A stretch of DNA of 5,303 nucleotides from Chthonomonadaceae bacterium. Its GTDB lineage: Bacteria; Armatimonadota; Chthonomonadetes; Chthonomonadales; Chthonomonadaceae. The stretch covers positions 1 to 5,303 of the forward strand of contig JANXLO010000487.1 of NCBI GenBank assembly GCA_025355115.1, read 5' to 3'. The translations under genes and the position numbers were made by a program. Shown piece by piece: positions 1 through 5,303 of this stretch (position 1 is the first letter of the stretch; each line of letters starts with the position of its first letter). The notes beneath the pieces are model-generated. The model was not told the DNA's origin and made no database searches. It saw nothing but the letters and a program-made list of their open reading frames with translations.

Positions 1-214
1 GGGTCGGCATCATTCCTGCGTATCCGCCGGATGGAGGCTGCATTGCTCCTGGCATCTGCTGAGTTGGACCGGAGAGGGATGCTCCCGCCGGTGGCGTGTA
101 CTGTGGAGGAGTTGAGGCCGGTGCAGCGGGGTTCTGAAGCGAAGTAAAGCATTTTGGGCAGGCTGCGCTCTTAGTTTCATCCACGAGTTGGGAGCAGTTC
201 GGACAGAGTACCAT
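1..214 (-). CDS. Zinc-ribbon protein with Pro/Gln/Met-rich linker (C-terminus outside window)
   Basis: An open frame of 71 codons starts at ATG 214 and runs off the left edge. It is preceded on the minus strand by a purine-rich ribosome binding site (AAAGGA, about 7 bases upstream). The N-terminus has two CxxC knuckles, CPNC at residues 4-7 and CPKC at 19-22, spaced as in a zinc-ribbon that binds one structural zinc. From about residue 28 the chain becomes low-complexity and rich in Pro, Ala, Gln, Gly and Met. In known proteins this architecture is usually a short cytoplasmic zinc-ribbon, a flexible linker, then a membrane segment or a small C-terminal domain; that part is not visible here. 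It lies 56 bases downstream of the membrane protein at 271-834 on the same strand, so the two may be co-transcribed. No catalytic motif is visible and the function is unknown. Confidence 0.8.
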   Translation of the reverse strand, partial: MVLCPNCSQLVDETKSAACPKCFTSLQNPAAPASTPPQYTPPAGASLSGPTQQMPGAMQPPSGGYAGMMPT

Positions 215-230
215 TGGTGTTTCCTTTCGG

Positions 231-252
231 AAAAGGCCCGATCAGGGCAAAA
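231..252 (-). terminator. Weak terminator-like hairpin between two minus-strand genes
   Basis: On the minus strand, GCCC and GGGC arms (245-248 and 236-239) enclose a 5-base loop and are followed by C and then TTTT (234-231). It sits between the stop of the 271-834 gene and the ribosome binding site of the zinc-ribbon gene. The stem is only 4 bp, so at best it would attenuate transcription; it may be chance. Confidence 0.22.
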
Positions 253-270
253 TTAGCGGGCAGTGAAACG

Positions 271-834
271 TCAGTAGGTGCTCTGCGGGGAGGGCGGCGC
301 CTCCATCAGATTCAGCTTGTGGCCCTTCGCCTTCCTGAACGTCTCGCTTAGCCAAACTTTCCAGTGGCCCTCGGCGTCCTTCCGAAGCTTGAAGGTGTCC
401 TTGTATTCTTTGCCTGCGGCTGTCTGGTACAGCTCTTTGCCGCTGCTCTGGGCAAGAACTGTCATTGTCGTGGCAATGGAGATGACATTCGGATCTTTAG
501 AGTCCGGAAGCTCATTATCCATCGAGTAGTTAGGAATTCGCTCCGTGTAGCCCAGGGCGAGCGGAACATCGTTGCTCTTGATATAGTCGCTCGACGTTGG
601 GAAGGCGGCTTTATCCTCCGAATCCAGAAGCTCATACTGATCCTTCGTGCGCCCGGCATTCATTGCCGACAGAAACTGACTCAGCGCATAGGTCGCCTTC
701 TGCCGTGATTGCCAGTAGTAGTATGCGCCGAAAATCAGCACGCCGGCGAGCATGGCGATGATGATGCCTTCAGAAAATTTCATGCTCGAACTGCCCTCGG
801 ATGTCGGGCGAACTTTGCCTACCACTCGTGCCAT
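271..834 (-). CDS. Membrane-anchored protein of unknown function, possible NTF2-like outer domain
   Basis: The predicted protein has 187 residues. The chosen ATG at 834 has a good ribosome binding site (GGGGAG, about 8 bases upstream). A second in-frame Met at residue 18 (ATG 783) has a weaker GAGGG upstream and would put the hydrophobic segment right at the N-terminus. Residues about 24-41 form a single transmembrane segment (mostly Ile, Leu, Ala, Val, Gly, ending in YYYW), with basic residues on both sides. The remaining roughly 140 residues are soluble. They begin with a helix-like stretch containing ALSQFLSAMNAG and a YELL motif, and end in strand-like segments with KVWLSE. This order recalls NTF2-like/DUF4878-type domains, but that is inference from shape rather than a recognised family. 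The C-terminus is a short Pro/Ser tail. It is probably anchored in the inner membrane, and the zinc-ribbon gene follows it. I do not recognise a specific function. Confidence 0.8.
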   Translation of the reverse strand: MARVVGKVRPTSEGSSSMKFSEGIIIAMLAGVLIFGAYYYWQSRQKATYALSQFLSAMNAGRTKDQYELLDSEDKAAFPTSSDYIKSNDVPLALGYTERIPNYSMDNELPDSKDPNVISIATTMTVLAQSSGKELYQTAAGKEYKDTFKLRKDAEGHWKVWLSETFRKAKGHKLNLMEAPPSPQSTY

Positions 835-869
835 CTGTCACTCTCCCCTTGCTCGACTGCCGGCTGTGC

Positions 870-898
870 TTGCGAGCCAGACTAATCTGTGCTACTAT
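870..898 (+). promoter_or_regulatory. Candidate sigma70 promoter for the dehydrogenase-kinase unit
   Basis: TTGCGA at 870-875 and TACTAT at 893-898 are separated by exactly 17 bases, each matching four of six consensus positions. Transcription would start near 905, giving a leader of about 100 bases before ATG 1006. An alternative -10 (TATGAT, 976-981) lies nearer the gene but lacks a matching -35. I could not find a clear promoter for the divergent minus-strand gene. Confidence 0.35.
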
Positions 899-910
899 TA
901 GGCGTTTAGC

Positions 911-925
911 GGGGAATTCCTCCCC
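911..925. repeat. Short inverted repeat in the dehydrogenase leader
   Basis: GGGGA (911-915) and TCCCC (921-925) are perfect inverted arms around a 5-base loop, and the overlapping GGAATTCC is itself a palindrome. It sits just downstream of the predicted transcription start of the 1006-1986 gene, where an operator or small leader hairpin could lie. It may also be chance. Confidence 0.25.
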
Positions 926-993
926 AACTGTCCAAAAAGCCGGAATGTGCGTGAGGATGACGTGCCAAGCCCGCTTATGATTCATCAGTCCAA

Positions 994-1000
994 GAGGTGA
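994..1000 (+). promoter_or_regulatory. Ribosome binding site that fixes the dehydrogenase start
   Basis: GAGGTGA is a seven-base match to the anti-Shine-Dalgarno complement and lies 5 bases before ATG 1006. The upstream in-frame GTG at 997 is inside this site, so it is part of the ribosome binding site rather than a start codon. Confidence 0.85.
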
Positions 1001-1005
1001 GATAC

Positions 1006-1986
1006 ATGCGTAAGGTAAAGTGGGGAGTACTCGGCTGTGCGGCTTTCGCGAAGAGCACCGCGATACCTGCGATGCAACGGGCAGAGTTCGTGGAGCTTAC
1101 CGCGGTAGCAAGTCGCAGCCTGGAGAAAGCGCAGGCATTTGCCGCGGAGTTCGGATTCGCAAAGGCGTATGGCTCATATGAAGAGCTGCTGGCCGATCCG
1201 GAAATTGAGGCCGTCTACAATCCTCTTCCCAACGGCATGCATCCGGAGTGGACGATCAAGGCAGCGGAGGCGGGGAAGCATAGTCTTACCGAAAAGCCGT
1301 TTGCGGCCAATCTTACTGAGGCAGAAACCGTGGCGACGGCCCTCAAGAAGCACAACATCAAGGCAATGGAGGCATTCATGTGGCGCTTCCATCCCATGCA
1401 CCTTCGCACACGAGAGCTCATTCGGGAAGGTCATATTGGCCCGGTACGCTTCGTGCGATCCGCATTCACCTTCATGATAACGCGCGGGCCGAATGTTCGC
1501 CTCGACTCGCAGCTTGCCGGGGGCGGCCTTATGGACGTCGGCTGCTACTGCGTCAGCGAGGCGCGTTTCCTGTTCGAAGCCGAGCCGACGCGGGTCTTCG
1601 CGCGTGCCGATTTTGATCCTGAGTTCAATGTGGATATGTTGGCGACGGTCATTATGGAGTTTCCACATGGAAGGGCTTCATTCGACTGTGGGTTTGAGCT
1701 GCCGTACCGCTGCGACTACGAAGTGGTCGGCAGCAAAGGCCGGATTTTCTGCCCGAACGCCATCCTCCCGGGCGATGCCGCAGAGCTTCACATCGAGGCA
1801 AACGGCAAAACGGATAGGGAGACTTTTCCTGGAGTGAACCAGTGGTCGCTCGAGTTCGATCACCTCTCGCGCAGCATCGTGGAGGGCACTCCGCTAGCCT
1901 ACGGCATCGAGGATGCCATTAAGCAGCAGCGAGTCATCGATGCGATCTATCGTTCGGCGCGATCCGGTCAGTTCGAAACCGTCTGA
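1006..1986 (+). CDS. Gfo/Idh/MocA family NAD(P)-dependent oxidoreductase (dihydrodiol/D-xylose dehydrogenase-like)
   Basis: The predicted 326-residue protein is of normal length for the family. An N-terminal Rossmann fold starts with GVLGCAAFA (residues 7-15), the dinucleotide-binding turn. The family signature EKPF lies at 96-99 with the catalytic lysine K97. Residue H79 (NGMHP), W126 (MEAFMWRF) and the GGGLMDVGCY block at 172-181, with D177 and Y181, match residues I recall as important in dimeric dihydrodiol dehydrogenase and its bacterial D-xylose dehydrogenase relatives. The active site therefore looks intact, and the enzyme should oxidise a sugar or diol, or reduce the matching carbonyl, with NAD(P). 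The exact substrate cannot be read from sequence. No signal peptide is seen, so it is cytoplasmic. The start is ATG 1006, decided by the ribosome binding site at 994-1000. A sugar-kinase-family gene begins 28 bases after the stop, suggesting an operon for carbohydrate use. Confidence 0.92.
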   Translation: MRKVKWGVLGCAAFAKSTAIPAMQRAEFVELTAVASRSLEKAQAFAAEFGFAKAYGSYEELLADPEIEAVYNPLPNGMHPEWTIKAAEAGKHSLTEKPFAANLTEAETVATALKKHNIKAMEAFMWRFHPMHLRTRELIREGHIGPVRFVRSAFTFMITRGPNVRLDSQLAGGGLMDVGCYCVSEARFLFEAEPTRVFARADFDPEFNVDMLATVIMEFPHGRASFDCGFELPYRCDYEVVGSKGRIFCPNAILPGDAAELHIEANGKTDRETFPGVNQWSLEFDHLSRSIVEGTPLAYGIEDAIKQQRVIDAIYRSARSGQFETV

Positions 1987-2014
1987 GTGCCGTCCGCGGC
2001 AGGGTACCCCTATC

Positions 2015-2992
2015 ATGAACTACTACCTCGGCATAGACGGAGGCGGCACAAAGACGACAGCGATGATTGTGGACGAAGCGGGGCAGGAGCTAGGCCGTGG
2101 AAACGGTGGCCCTAGCAATATCGCGATGACGGACTCGGTCGCGCTCTCCCTCGCGCTGAGAGCTTCCGTGCAGGCCGCGTCACAGGCGGCTGGGTTGGAA
2201 TCTCCGCGTTTCGCGAATGTCTGCGCCGGGGTAGCGGGCTTTTCCCTGGAGGCGCGAAGAGCGGAATTCAGCGCTTTGCTGAATCAGGAGGTCAACTCTG
2301 ACCGCTATGAGGTTCATCCGGACTATCTCACCGCCTATTGGGGCGCCTCCGAAGGAGAGCCGGGCATCGTGGTCATCGCGGGGACGGGTGCAGTCGCCTT
2401 CGGTCGCAATGCGGAGGGCAGGACGCACAAGGAGGACGGCTACGGCTATCTGCTGGGTGACAGGGGAAGCGGCTTCAACCTTGGGCTTTATGCCCTTCGC
2501 TACACGCTGACCAAGATGCAAGAGAACCGAACCGACGAGCTGACGGAAGCCGTTCTGCGCCACACAGGTGCGAGAATACAGAACGAGGTTCTTCAGTGGC
2601 TGTACGGTGAGTTCAGTCCAGCCAGAGTTGCGAGCCTCGCCCCGTTAGTAGGTGAACTGGCCGAGGCAGGCAACCCTGCTGCGCGAACTTTGGTGTCTGA
2701 GATGGCCCGACGACTGCGTCATACGGTTCGATCTCTTCGCCATACGCTTTGGCTACCCAGGGACGCTCCGGTCTACCCGCTGGGCGGCCTCTGGCAACTC
2801 GGCCGGTTCTTCCGCGCTGAATTCATCGAGCCTACGTGGGCAGGCCATGAGGACAACTCAATCGAAAATGAGACGCTGCCGGGAGGACGCTTCTGCCTCC
2901 TTGAACCGAAGCACGATGCCGCGACGGGTGCCGCACTCCTGGCACTCGGACTTAATCTAGGTGAGTACGAACGGCCCGCCGCGCCAGCATAG
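2015..2992 (+). CDS. BadF/BadG/BcrA/BcrD-type ATPase, N-acetylglucosamine kinase-like sugar kinase
   Basis: The predicted protein has 325 residues and the ASKHA (actin/hexokinase) fold signatures. Phosphate-1 is GIDGGGTKT at residues 6-14; phosphate-2 is the AGTGA segment at 122-126; GYGYLLGDRGSG spans 142-153; and the adenosine motif PLGGL is at 255-259. Asp103 (HPDYLTAYWGA region) is the likely catalytic base; relatives usually have Asn-Asp here and this protein has Pro-Asp. GDRGSG replaces the commoner GDEGSG. The family phosphorylates amino sugars such as N-acetylglucosamine or glucosamine, but also includes ATPases that activate reductases. Length and motifs favour the kinase branch. The start is ATG 2015, because translation from it begins directly at the fold's first strand; the frame remains open 34 codons further upstream, but those overlap the dehydrogenase and look non-coding. 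The ribosome binding site (CAGGG, about 10 bases upstream) is modest, consistent with coupling to the preceding gene. Confidence 0.88.
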   Translation: MNYYLGIDGGGTKTTAMIVDEAGQELGRGNGGPSNIAMTDSVALSLALRASVQAASQAAGLESPRFANVCAGVAGFSLEARRAEFSALLNQEVNSDRYEVHPDYLTAYWGASEGEPGIVVIAGTGAVAFGRNAEGRTHKEDGYGYLLGDRGSGFNLGLYALRYTLTKMQENRTDELTEAVLRHTGARIQNEVLQWLYGEFSPARVASLAPLVGELAEAGNPAARTLVSEMARRLRHTVRSLRHTLWLPRDAPVYPLGGLWQLGRFFRAEFIEPTWAGHEDNSIENETLPGGRFCLLEPKHDAATGAALLALGLNLGEYERPAAPA

Positions 2993-3034
2993 TTCGCAGC
3001 TATGCTTCGGCAGTCATTGGCCTCTAAAGGAAAA

Positions 3035-3066
3035 CGGTGCAGTGTGAATCGCTTCACGCTGCACCG
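3035..3066. terminator. Bidirectional intrinsic terminator between the kinase and rnpB
   Basis: The arms 3035-3048 and 3053-3066 pair over 14 bp (one T/G mismatch that becomes a G-U wobble in RNA on one strand) around the 4-base loop TCGC. On the minus strand the stem is followed directly by TTTT (3034-3031), placing the end of rnpB transcription here, just past its 3' end at about 3080. On the plus strand a run of five T lies at 3073-3077, six bases after the stem, so the kinase transcript can also stop here. Confidence 0.85.
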
Positions 3067-3079
3067 CTGTCGTTTTTGT

Positions 3080-3439
3080 GGGAGGTCTATAAGCCGGGTT
3101 TTGTATTTGTGTGGTCATCTCTCTAGGGAGCCGGTTGCCCGGCCCCTCATGCGACCTACCCGGAGAGTCCGCGAGCCGCATCATCCCCTCCTGTCAGGTC
3201 TTGCTCCCGATGGGGTTTACCAGGCCGGCGTGTCTCCACGCCGCCGGTGCGCTCTTACCGCACCATTTCACCGTTGCCGCAGAGCGGCTGTATCATTTCT
3301 GTGGCACTTTCCGTCGAGTTGCCCCGCCCGGACGTTATCCGGCATCGTGCCCTATGGAGCCCGGACTTTCCTCTCCGGCCTGACGAACTGAAGGCAAGCC
3401 TCCCGACCGCCTTGCCGCAGCGACCACCCGACCTCCCGC
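3080..3439 (-). ncRNA. rnpB: RNase P RNA (type A), catalytic RNA of ribonuclease P
   Basis: This is the ribozyme that removes 5' leaders from pre-tRNAs with the RnpA protein. On the minus strand the conserved core is clear: GAGGAAAGTCCGGGCTCC (3373-3356), ACAGAAA (3302-3296), GCGGTAAGAGCGC (3261-3249), GGTAAACCCC with the L15 GGU that binds tRNA CCA (3221-3212), GGAGCAAGACC (3207-3197), CCGGGTAGGTCGC (3163-3151) and AGATGACCAC (3120-3111). P1 pairs GGGAGGTC (3437-3430) with GACCTCCC (3087-3080); P2 pairs GTGGTC (3427-3422) with GACCAC (3116-3111). A P13/P14-type hairpin with a GAGA tetraloop spans 3243-3226, and P18 with a GCAA tetraloop spans 3143-3130. P12 is very short (GCCGC/GCGGC, three-base loop, 3288-3276). 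Length is about 360 nt, near the type A norm. The 5' end is inferred from its promoter and the 3' end from P1, so each could move by a few bases. Confidence 0.97.
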
Positions 3440-3445
3440 TCGCAC

Positions 3446-3474
3446 ATTCTACCCCACTCCTCGCCCGCCGTCAA
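3446..3474 (-). promoter_or_regulatory. Sigma70 promoter of rnpB
   Basis: On the minus strand, TTGACG (3474-3469, five of six matches) and TAGAAT (3451-3446, five of six) are separated by an ideal 17-base spacer. About 7 bases past the -10 is 3439, immediately before the P1 helix of RNase P RNA, so the position agrees independently with the RNA boundary. Such a strong housekeeping promoter fits an essential, highly expressed RNA. Confidence 0.85.
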
Positions 3475-3550
3475 ATGCGAGCCCCACAACGTGGAGTTAT
3501 TTTGCCAGTGTGCCAGAGTGAAGAGCATCATTTCCGACTGACAGATGGTG
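3475..3550. other. Spacer between the AlkP-family gene and the rnpB promoter
   Basis: This stretch has no gene. It contains a tandem hexamer, TGCCAG at 3503-3508 and 3511-3516 (8-base period), about 30 bases upstream of the rnpB -35, and a 6-bp inverted repeat with a 3-base loop at 3482-3496. I see no convincing terminator for the AlkP-family gene, so some of its transcription may run on into rnpB. Confidence 0.4.
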
Positions 3551-5026
3551 CTACAAGTATCCAAGATCCTCGAGGCGGCGCGCCAGTTCCGCTTCCTCTT
3601 CGGGAGAGTAGACATCGTCAGGACGGACTGGCTTTTCCGCACCAATGCTATGTCGTCCCATTCCCGTCGGGGGGGTTATGCCGAACGCATTCAGGACAGT
3701 TGGCGAGATATCGTACAGTGACAGCCCTTCACGCGAACGGCCGTCTCCGACGATCTGCGGCCCTGCCTCTGCCATAAGAAAGATTCCGTGTTGCGCATGA
3801 TTGGCATCATCCGGCCCTGTGTCGTTCTCGCGTGTCCATATCGTTGGATGACCGATGCTGCCGACTGACCGCCAGTGCAGATCGCCAAAATAGACAATGA
3901 GATCGGGCGAGACATTGCGGCAAATCGCATAGGTCGTTTCTGGCCGAAATATCCGGTTCCCGATTGGAGTGCCCGTCTCGTCCCCTAACGCCTCCAGTTT
4001 CGTCGTCATCTCTGTTTTTAGAGCCTCAACTTCTGATGGCGGAACTATGCCTTGCGGCTCCCTTCCCTGGATGTTGAGGAAAAGGCGACCATAGTATCCG
4101 CCGTCACCCCATGCCCGTGTCTGCGACCAGTCGACGAGGGTGGGACTGAACTTGGTCACTTCGTCGACCGGCTTGTGGAGAACGAGATAGCCCTCATCGA
4201 TCAGCCACTGGTTGAAGCAGATGCCCCCGTCCATCCGCTTAGCGCCGTGATCGGAGACGATGAGCAGTCGCGTATCTGGCTCTAACAAGGCCAGCAGTTG
4301 GCCTATCTCGCCGTCGAGAGCGATATAGTAGTCCCTGATGGCGTGTTCGAGAGGATTGCCTGGAACATACTTGGGGTGCTTCGGGTCAAAGTATTTCCAG
4401 AAGGCGTGATGAATTCGATCCGGCCCCATCTCCACCATCGCGAAGAAGTCCCAGGGCTTTGTCGTGACGAGGTGACGGGCGATCGCGAAGCGCTGCCGGG
4501 TCATCGCGTAGATGTCTGCCAGCAGCCGGTTTTTATCCTCAGTTCTGAACTTGCGAGTGTCGAAGATATACTCTCCCGCCACAGCCCGTATCTCGTCCTT
4601 CAACTCGGTAGGGTAGGTGTAGTTGCTCTGTGTGTCAGGGGCAAGAAAGTCGCAGATCATCAGTCCATCGAGGGGTTTGGGGGGATAGGTGAGCGGTACG
4701 CCCAGGATGATGGACTGCTTGCCATGCTCGCCCAGAACATCCCATACCGTCTGTTCATTGACCAGTTTGCTGCTCGCAAACTGAAGGCCGTCATAGCTGT
4801 GATCGCGGCGATTACGGAAGCCATAGATGCCCAGTGTGCCGGGATCCTTGCCGGTCATCATACACATCCAGGCGGGGACAGTAATGGGGGGGATCGTGCT
4901 CTCCAGGCGCCCCCAGATTCCTCTCTGCATTACGTTTTGGAGATTGGGCAGAACGTTGGCCCAGAGTTCGAAGATGAGTTCGGGGGCCGCGCAGTCGAGG
5001 CCGATGAGACATACTTTTTGGGACAT
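3551..5026 (-). CDS. Alkaline phosphatase superfamily phosphodiesterase/phosphohydrolase (COG3379-like)
   Basis: The predicted protein has 491 residues. It is a type I phosphodiesterase/nucleotide pyrophosphatase-like member of the AlkP superfamily, which hydrolyses phosphate esters at two metal ions, usually zinc. The expected set is present: D11 in IGLD, the nucleophile T49 in PPITVPAW, D203 and H207 in GPDRIHHAFW (same four-residue spacing as in known NPP enzymes), D259-H260 in VSDHG, and H410/H413 in NHAQHG. The end, LEDLGYL, is typical of this bacterial group. No signal peptide or membrane segment is seen, so it is probably cytoplasmic; the substrate is unknown. ATG 5026 was chosen because homologues usually begin just before the VxxIGLD strand; GAGG lies 3 bases upstream. 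An in-frame ATG at 5056, with GAGG about 6 bases upstream, would add 10 residues and is a real alternative. rnpB lies downstream on the same strand with its own promoter. Confidence 0.92.
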   Translation of the reverse strand: MSQKVCLIGLDCAAPELIFELWANVLPNLQNVMQRGIWGRLESTIPPITVPAWMCMMTGKDPGTLGIYGFRNRRDHSYDGLQFASSKLVNEQTVWDVLGEHGKQSIILGVPLTYPPKPLDGLMICDFLAPDTQSNYTYPTELKDEIRAVAGEYIFDTRKFRTEDKNRLLADIYAMTRQRFAIARHLVTTKPWDFFAMVEMGPDRIHHAFWKYFDPKHPKYVPGNPLEHAIRDYYIALDGEIGQLLALLEPDTRLLIVSDHGAKRMDGGICFNQWLIDEGYLVLHKPVDEVTKFSPTLVDWSQTRAWGDGGYYGRLFLNIQGREPQGIVPPSEVEALKTEMTTKLEALGDETGTPIGNRIFRPETTYAICRNVSPDLIVYFGDLHWRSVGSIGHPTIWTRENDTGPDDANHAQHGIFLMAEAGPQIVGDGRSREGLSLYDISPTVLNAFGITPPTGMGRHSIGAEKPVRPDDVYSPEEEAELARRLEDLGYL

Positions 5027-5082
5027 GCCCCTCGTTTTCGACGCACATCGCTCCATCTCCTCCCTCAAAATAGGCTAGGACA

Positions 5083-5110
5083 ATTAGTGAGCGGGCAGAG
5101 TTAATGTCAG
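5083..5110 (-). promoter_or_regulatory. Candidate promoter of the AlkP-family gene
   Basis: On the minus strand, CTGACA (5110-5105, five of six matches to the -35) and ACTAAT (5088-5083, four of six to the -10) are separated by 16 bases. Transcription would start near 5076, about 20 bases before the 5056 ATG and 50 before the 5026 ATG. This is a pattern match only. I found no equally good promoter for the divergent plus-strand gene; TATTAG at 5173-5178 is too close to its ribosome binding site to be convincing. Confidence 0.3.
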
Positions 5111-5195
5111 AGAGTATTGAAACCGTCCGTCGCTGCGCCTCGTAAAGGCTTCGAAAGTGCTTAATGAACGTTTATTAGAAAGGGTTTGGTCACTT

Positions 5196-5303
5196 ATGGG
5201 AAAGAAGCTTTTACTTGGCTGCGTACTGCCAATACTGGTTGTCGGCATCATTGTATGGTACAGTGCGAAATCCTTCATGAAAGCGCCGCCAGAAGAGTTG
5301 CGG
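5196..5303 (+). CDS. N-terminus of a membrane-anchored or exported protein (cut by window edge)
   Basis: ATG 5196 opens a frame of 36 codons to the right edge without a stop. GAAAGGG lies about 11 bases upstream as a slightly distant ribosome binding site. The start MGKK is followed by a hydrophobic run at residues 5-22 (Leu, Val, Ile rich, ending in VWY), then SAKSFMKAPPEELR. This is the pattern of an N-terminal signal anchor with the rest of the protein probably outside the cytoplasm. A Cys at residue 9 follows LLLG, which resembles a lipobox, but it is too near the N-terminus and is followed by more hydrophobic residues, so a lipoprotein is unlikely. The gene diverges from the AlkP-family gene across 169 bases. 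Too little is visible to name a function. Confidence 0.7.
   Translation, partial: MGKKLLLGCVLPILVVGIIVWYSAKSFMKAPPEELR

Noticed and set aside
955..968. TTGGCACG on the minus strand, resembling the -24 part of a sigma54 promoter
   Set aside because: The required -12 GC element does not occur at the correct spacing.
770..985. Minus-strand 71-codon frame upstream of the membrane protein
   Set aside because: It overlaps the start of the better-supported 271-834 gene, has no good ribosome binding site and no recognisable features.
1174..1668. Minus-strand 164-codon frame within the dehydrogenase
   Set aside because: It is a shadow of a well-supported gene and shows no known motif.
1913..2014. 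34-codon N-terminal extension of the kinase
   Set aside because: It overlaps the dehydrogenase coding region and has a Ser/Arg-rich non-family sequence, whereas ATG 2015 begins directly at the conserved first strand.
3482..3503. Hairpin CCCCAC/GTGGAG followed by TTATTTT on the plus strand
   Set aside because: The 6-bp stem with a 3-base loop is weak, contains a G-T pair, and no plus-strand gene needs a terminator here.
3002..3777. Overlapping plus-strand open frames (90-176 codons) across rnpB
   Set aside because: They lie antisense to a clear RNase P RNA, are rich in Arg, Pro and Ser in the way of frames over structured GC-rich RNA genes, and resemble no family I know. They are likely to be mis-annotated as hypothetical proteins.
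4812..5048. Minus-strand 78-codon frame starting at the well-spaced ATG 5048
   Set aside because: Nearly all of it lies inside the AlkP-family gene in another frame with a basic, Pro/Arg-rich composition; only its start signal is noteworthy, and that is given as a finding.
4298..5104. Plus-strand open frame of 268 codons antisense to the AlkP-family gene
   Set aside because: The opposite strand encodes a complete enzyme with all metal ligands; the antisense frame has no recognisable domain and is the expected shadow of a GC-rich coding region.

Overview
The window reads as ordinary bacterial chromosome with moderately high GC and mostly sigma70-like signals. I see no mobile element, CRISPR array, phage gene or tRNA. 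The gene families fit Acidobacteriota (Terriglobales-like): a soluble AlkP-superfamily phosphohydrolase ending in LGYL, a short zinc-ribbon protein with a Pro/Gln/Met-rich linker, and a Gfo/Idh/MocA dehydrogenase beside a BadF/NAGK-type sugar kinase. This placement is inference from style and recalled relatives, not a search.

Layout. (1) Positions 1-834, minus strand: a membrane-anchored protein of unknown function (271-834) is followed after 56 bases by a zinc-ribbon/proline-rich protein that runs off the left edge (1-214). (2) Positions 835-1005 are a divergent intergenic region with a candidate plus-strand promoter and a textbook ribosome binding site at 994-1000. (3) Positions 1006-2992, plus strand: a two-gene unit of a Gfo/Idh/MocA oxidoreductase (dihydrodiol/D-xylose dehydrogenase-like, catalytic residues intact) and, 28 bases later, an ASKHA-fold kinase of the BadF/BcrA/N-acetylglucosamine kinase family. 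Together they suggest oxidation and phosphorylation of a carbohydrate. (4) Positions 3035-3066 hold a strong 14-bp hairpin with T-runs on both sides, serving as a shared terminator for the converging kinase unit and the next gene. (5) Positions 3080-3439, minus strand: the RNase P RNA gene rnpB, type A, with recognisable core elements and its own promoter (TTGACG, 17-base spacer, TAGAAT). (6) Positions 3551-5026, minus strand: a 491-residue AlkP-superfamily phosphodiesterase/phosphohydrolase with all expected metal ligands and nucleophile. (7) Positions 5027-5195 are a second divergent intergenic region. (8) From 5196 to the right edge, plus strand: the first 36 codons of a protein starting with a hydrophobic anchor.

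The best-supported item is rnpB, which lies in a region where translated reading frames look plausible but are spurious. I found no convincing undescribed system. The points most worth a second look are the shared terminator, the reduced P12 region of the RNase P RNA, start-site ambiguity in the AlkP gene, the altered base-region motif in the kinase, and the uncharacterised membrane/zinc-ribbon pair.
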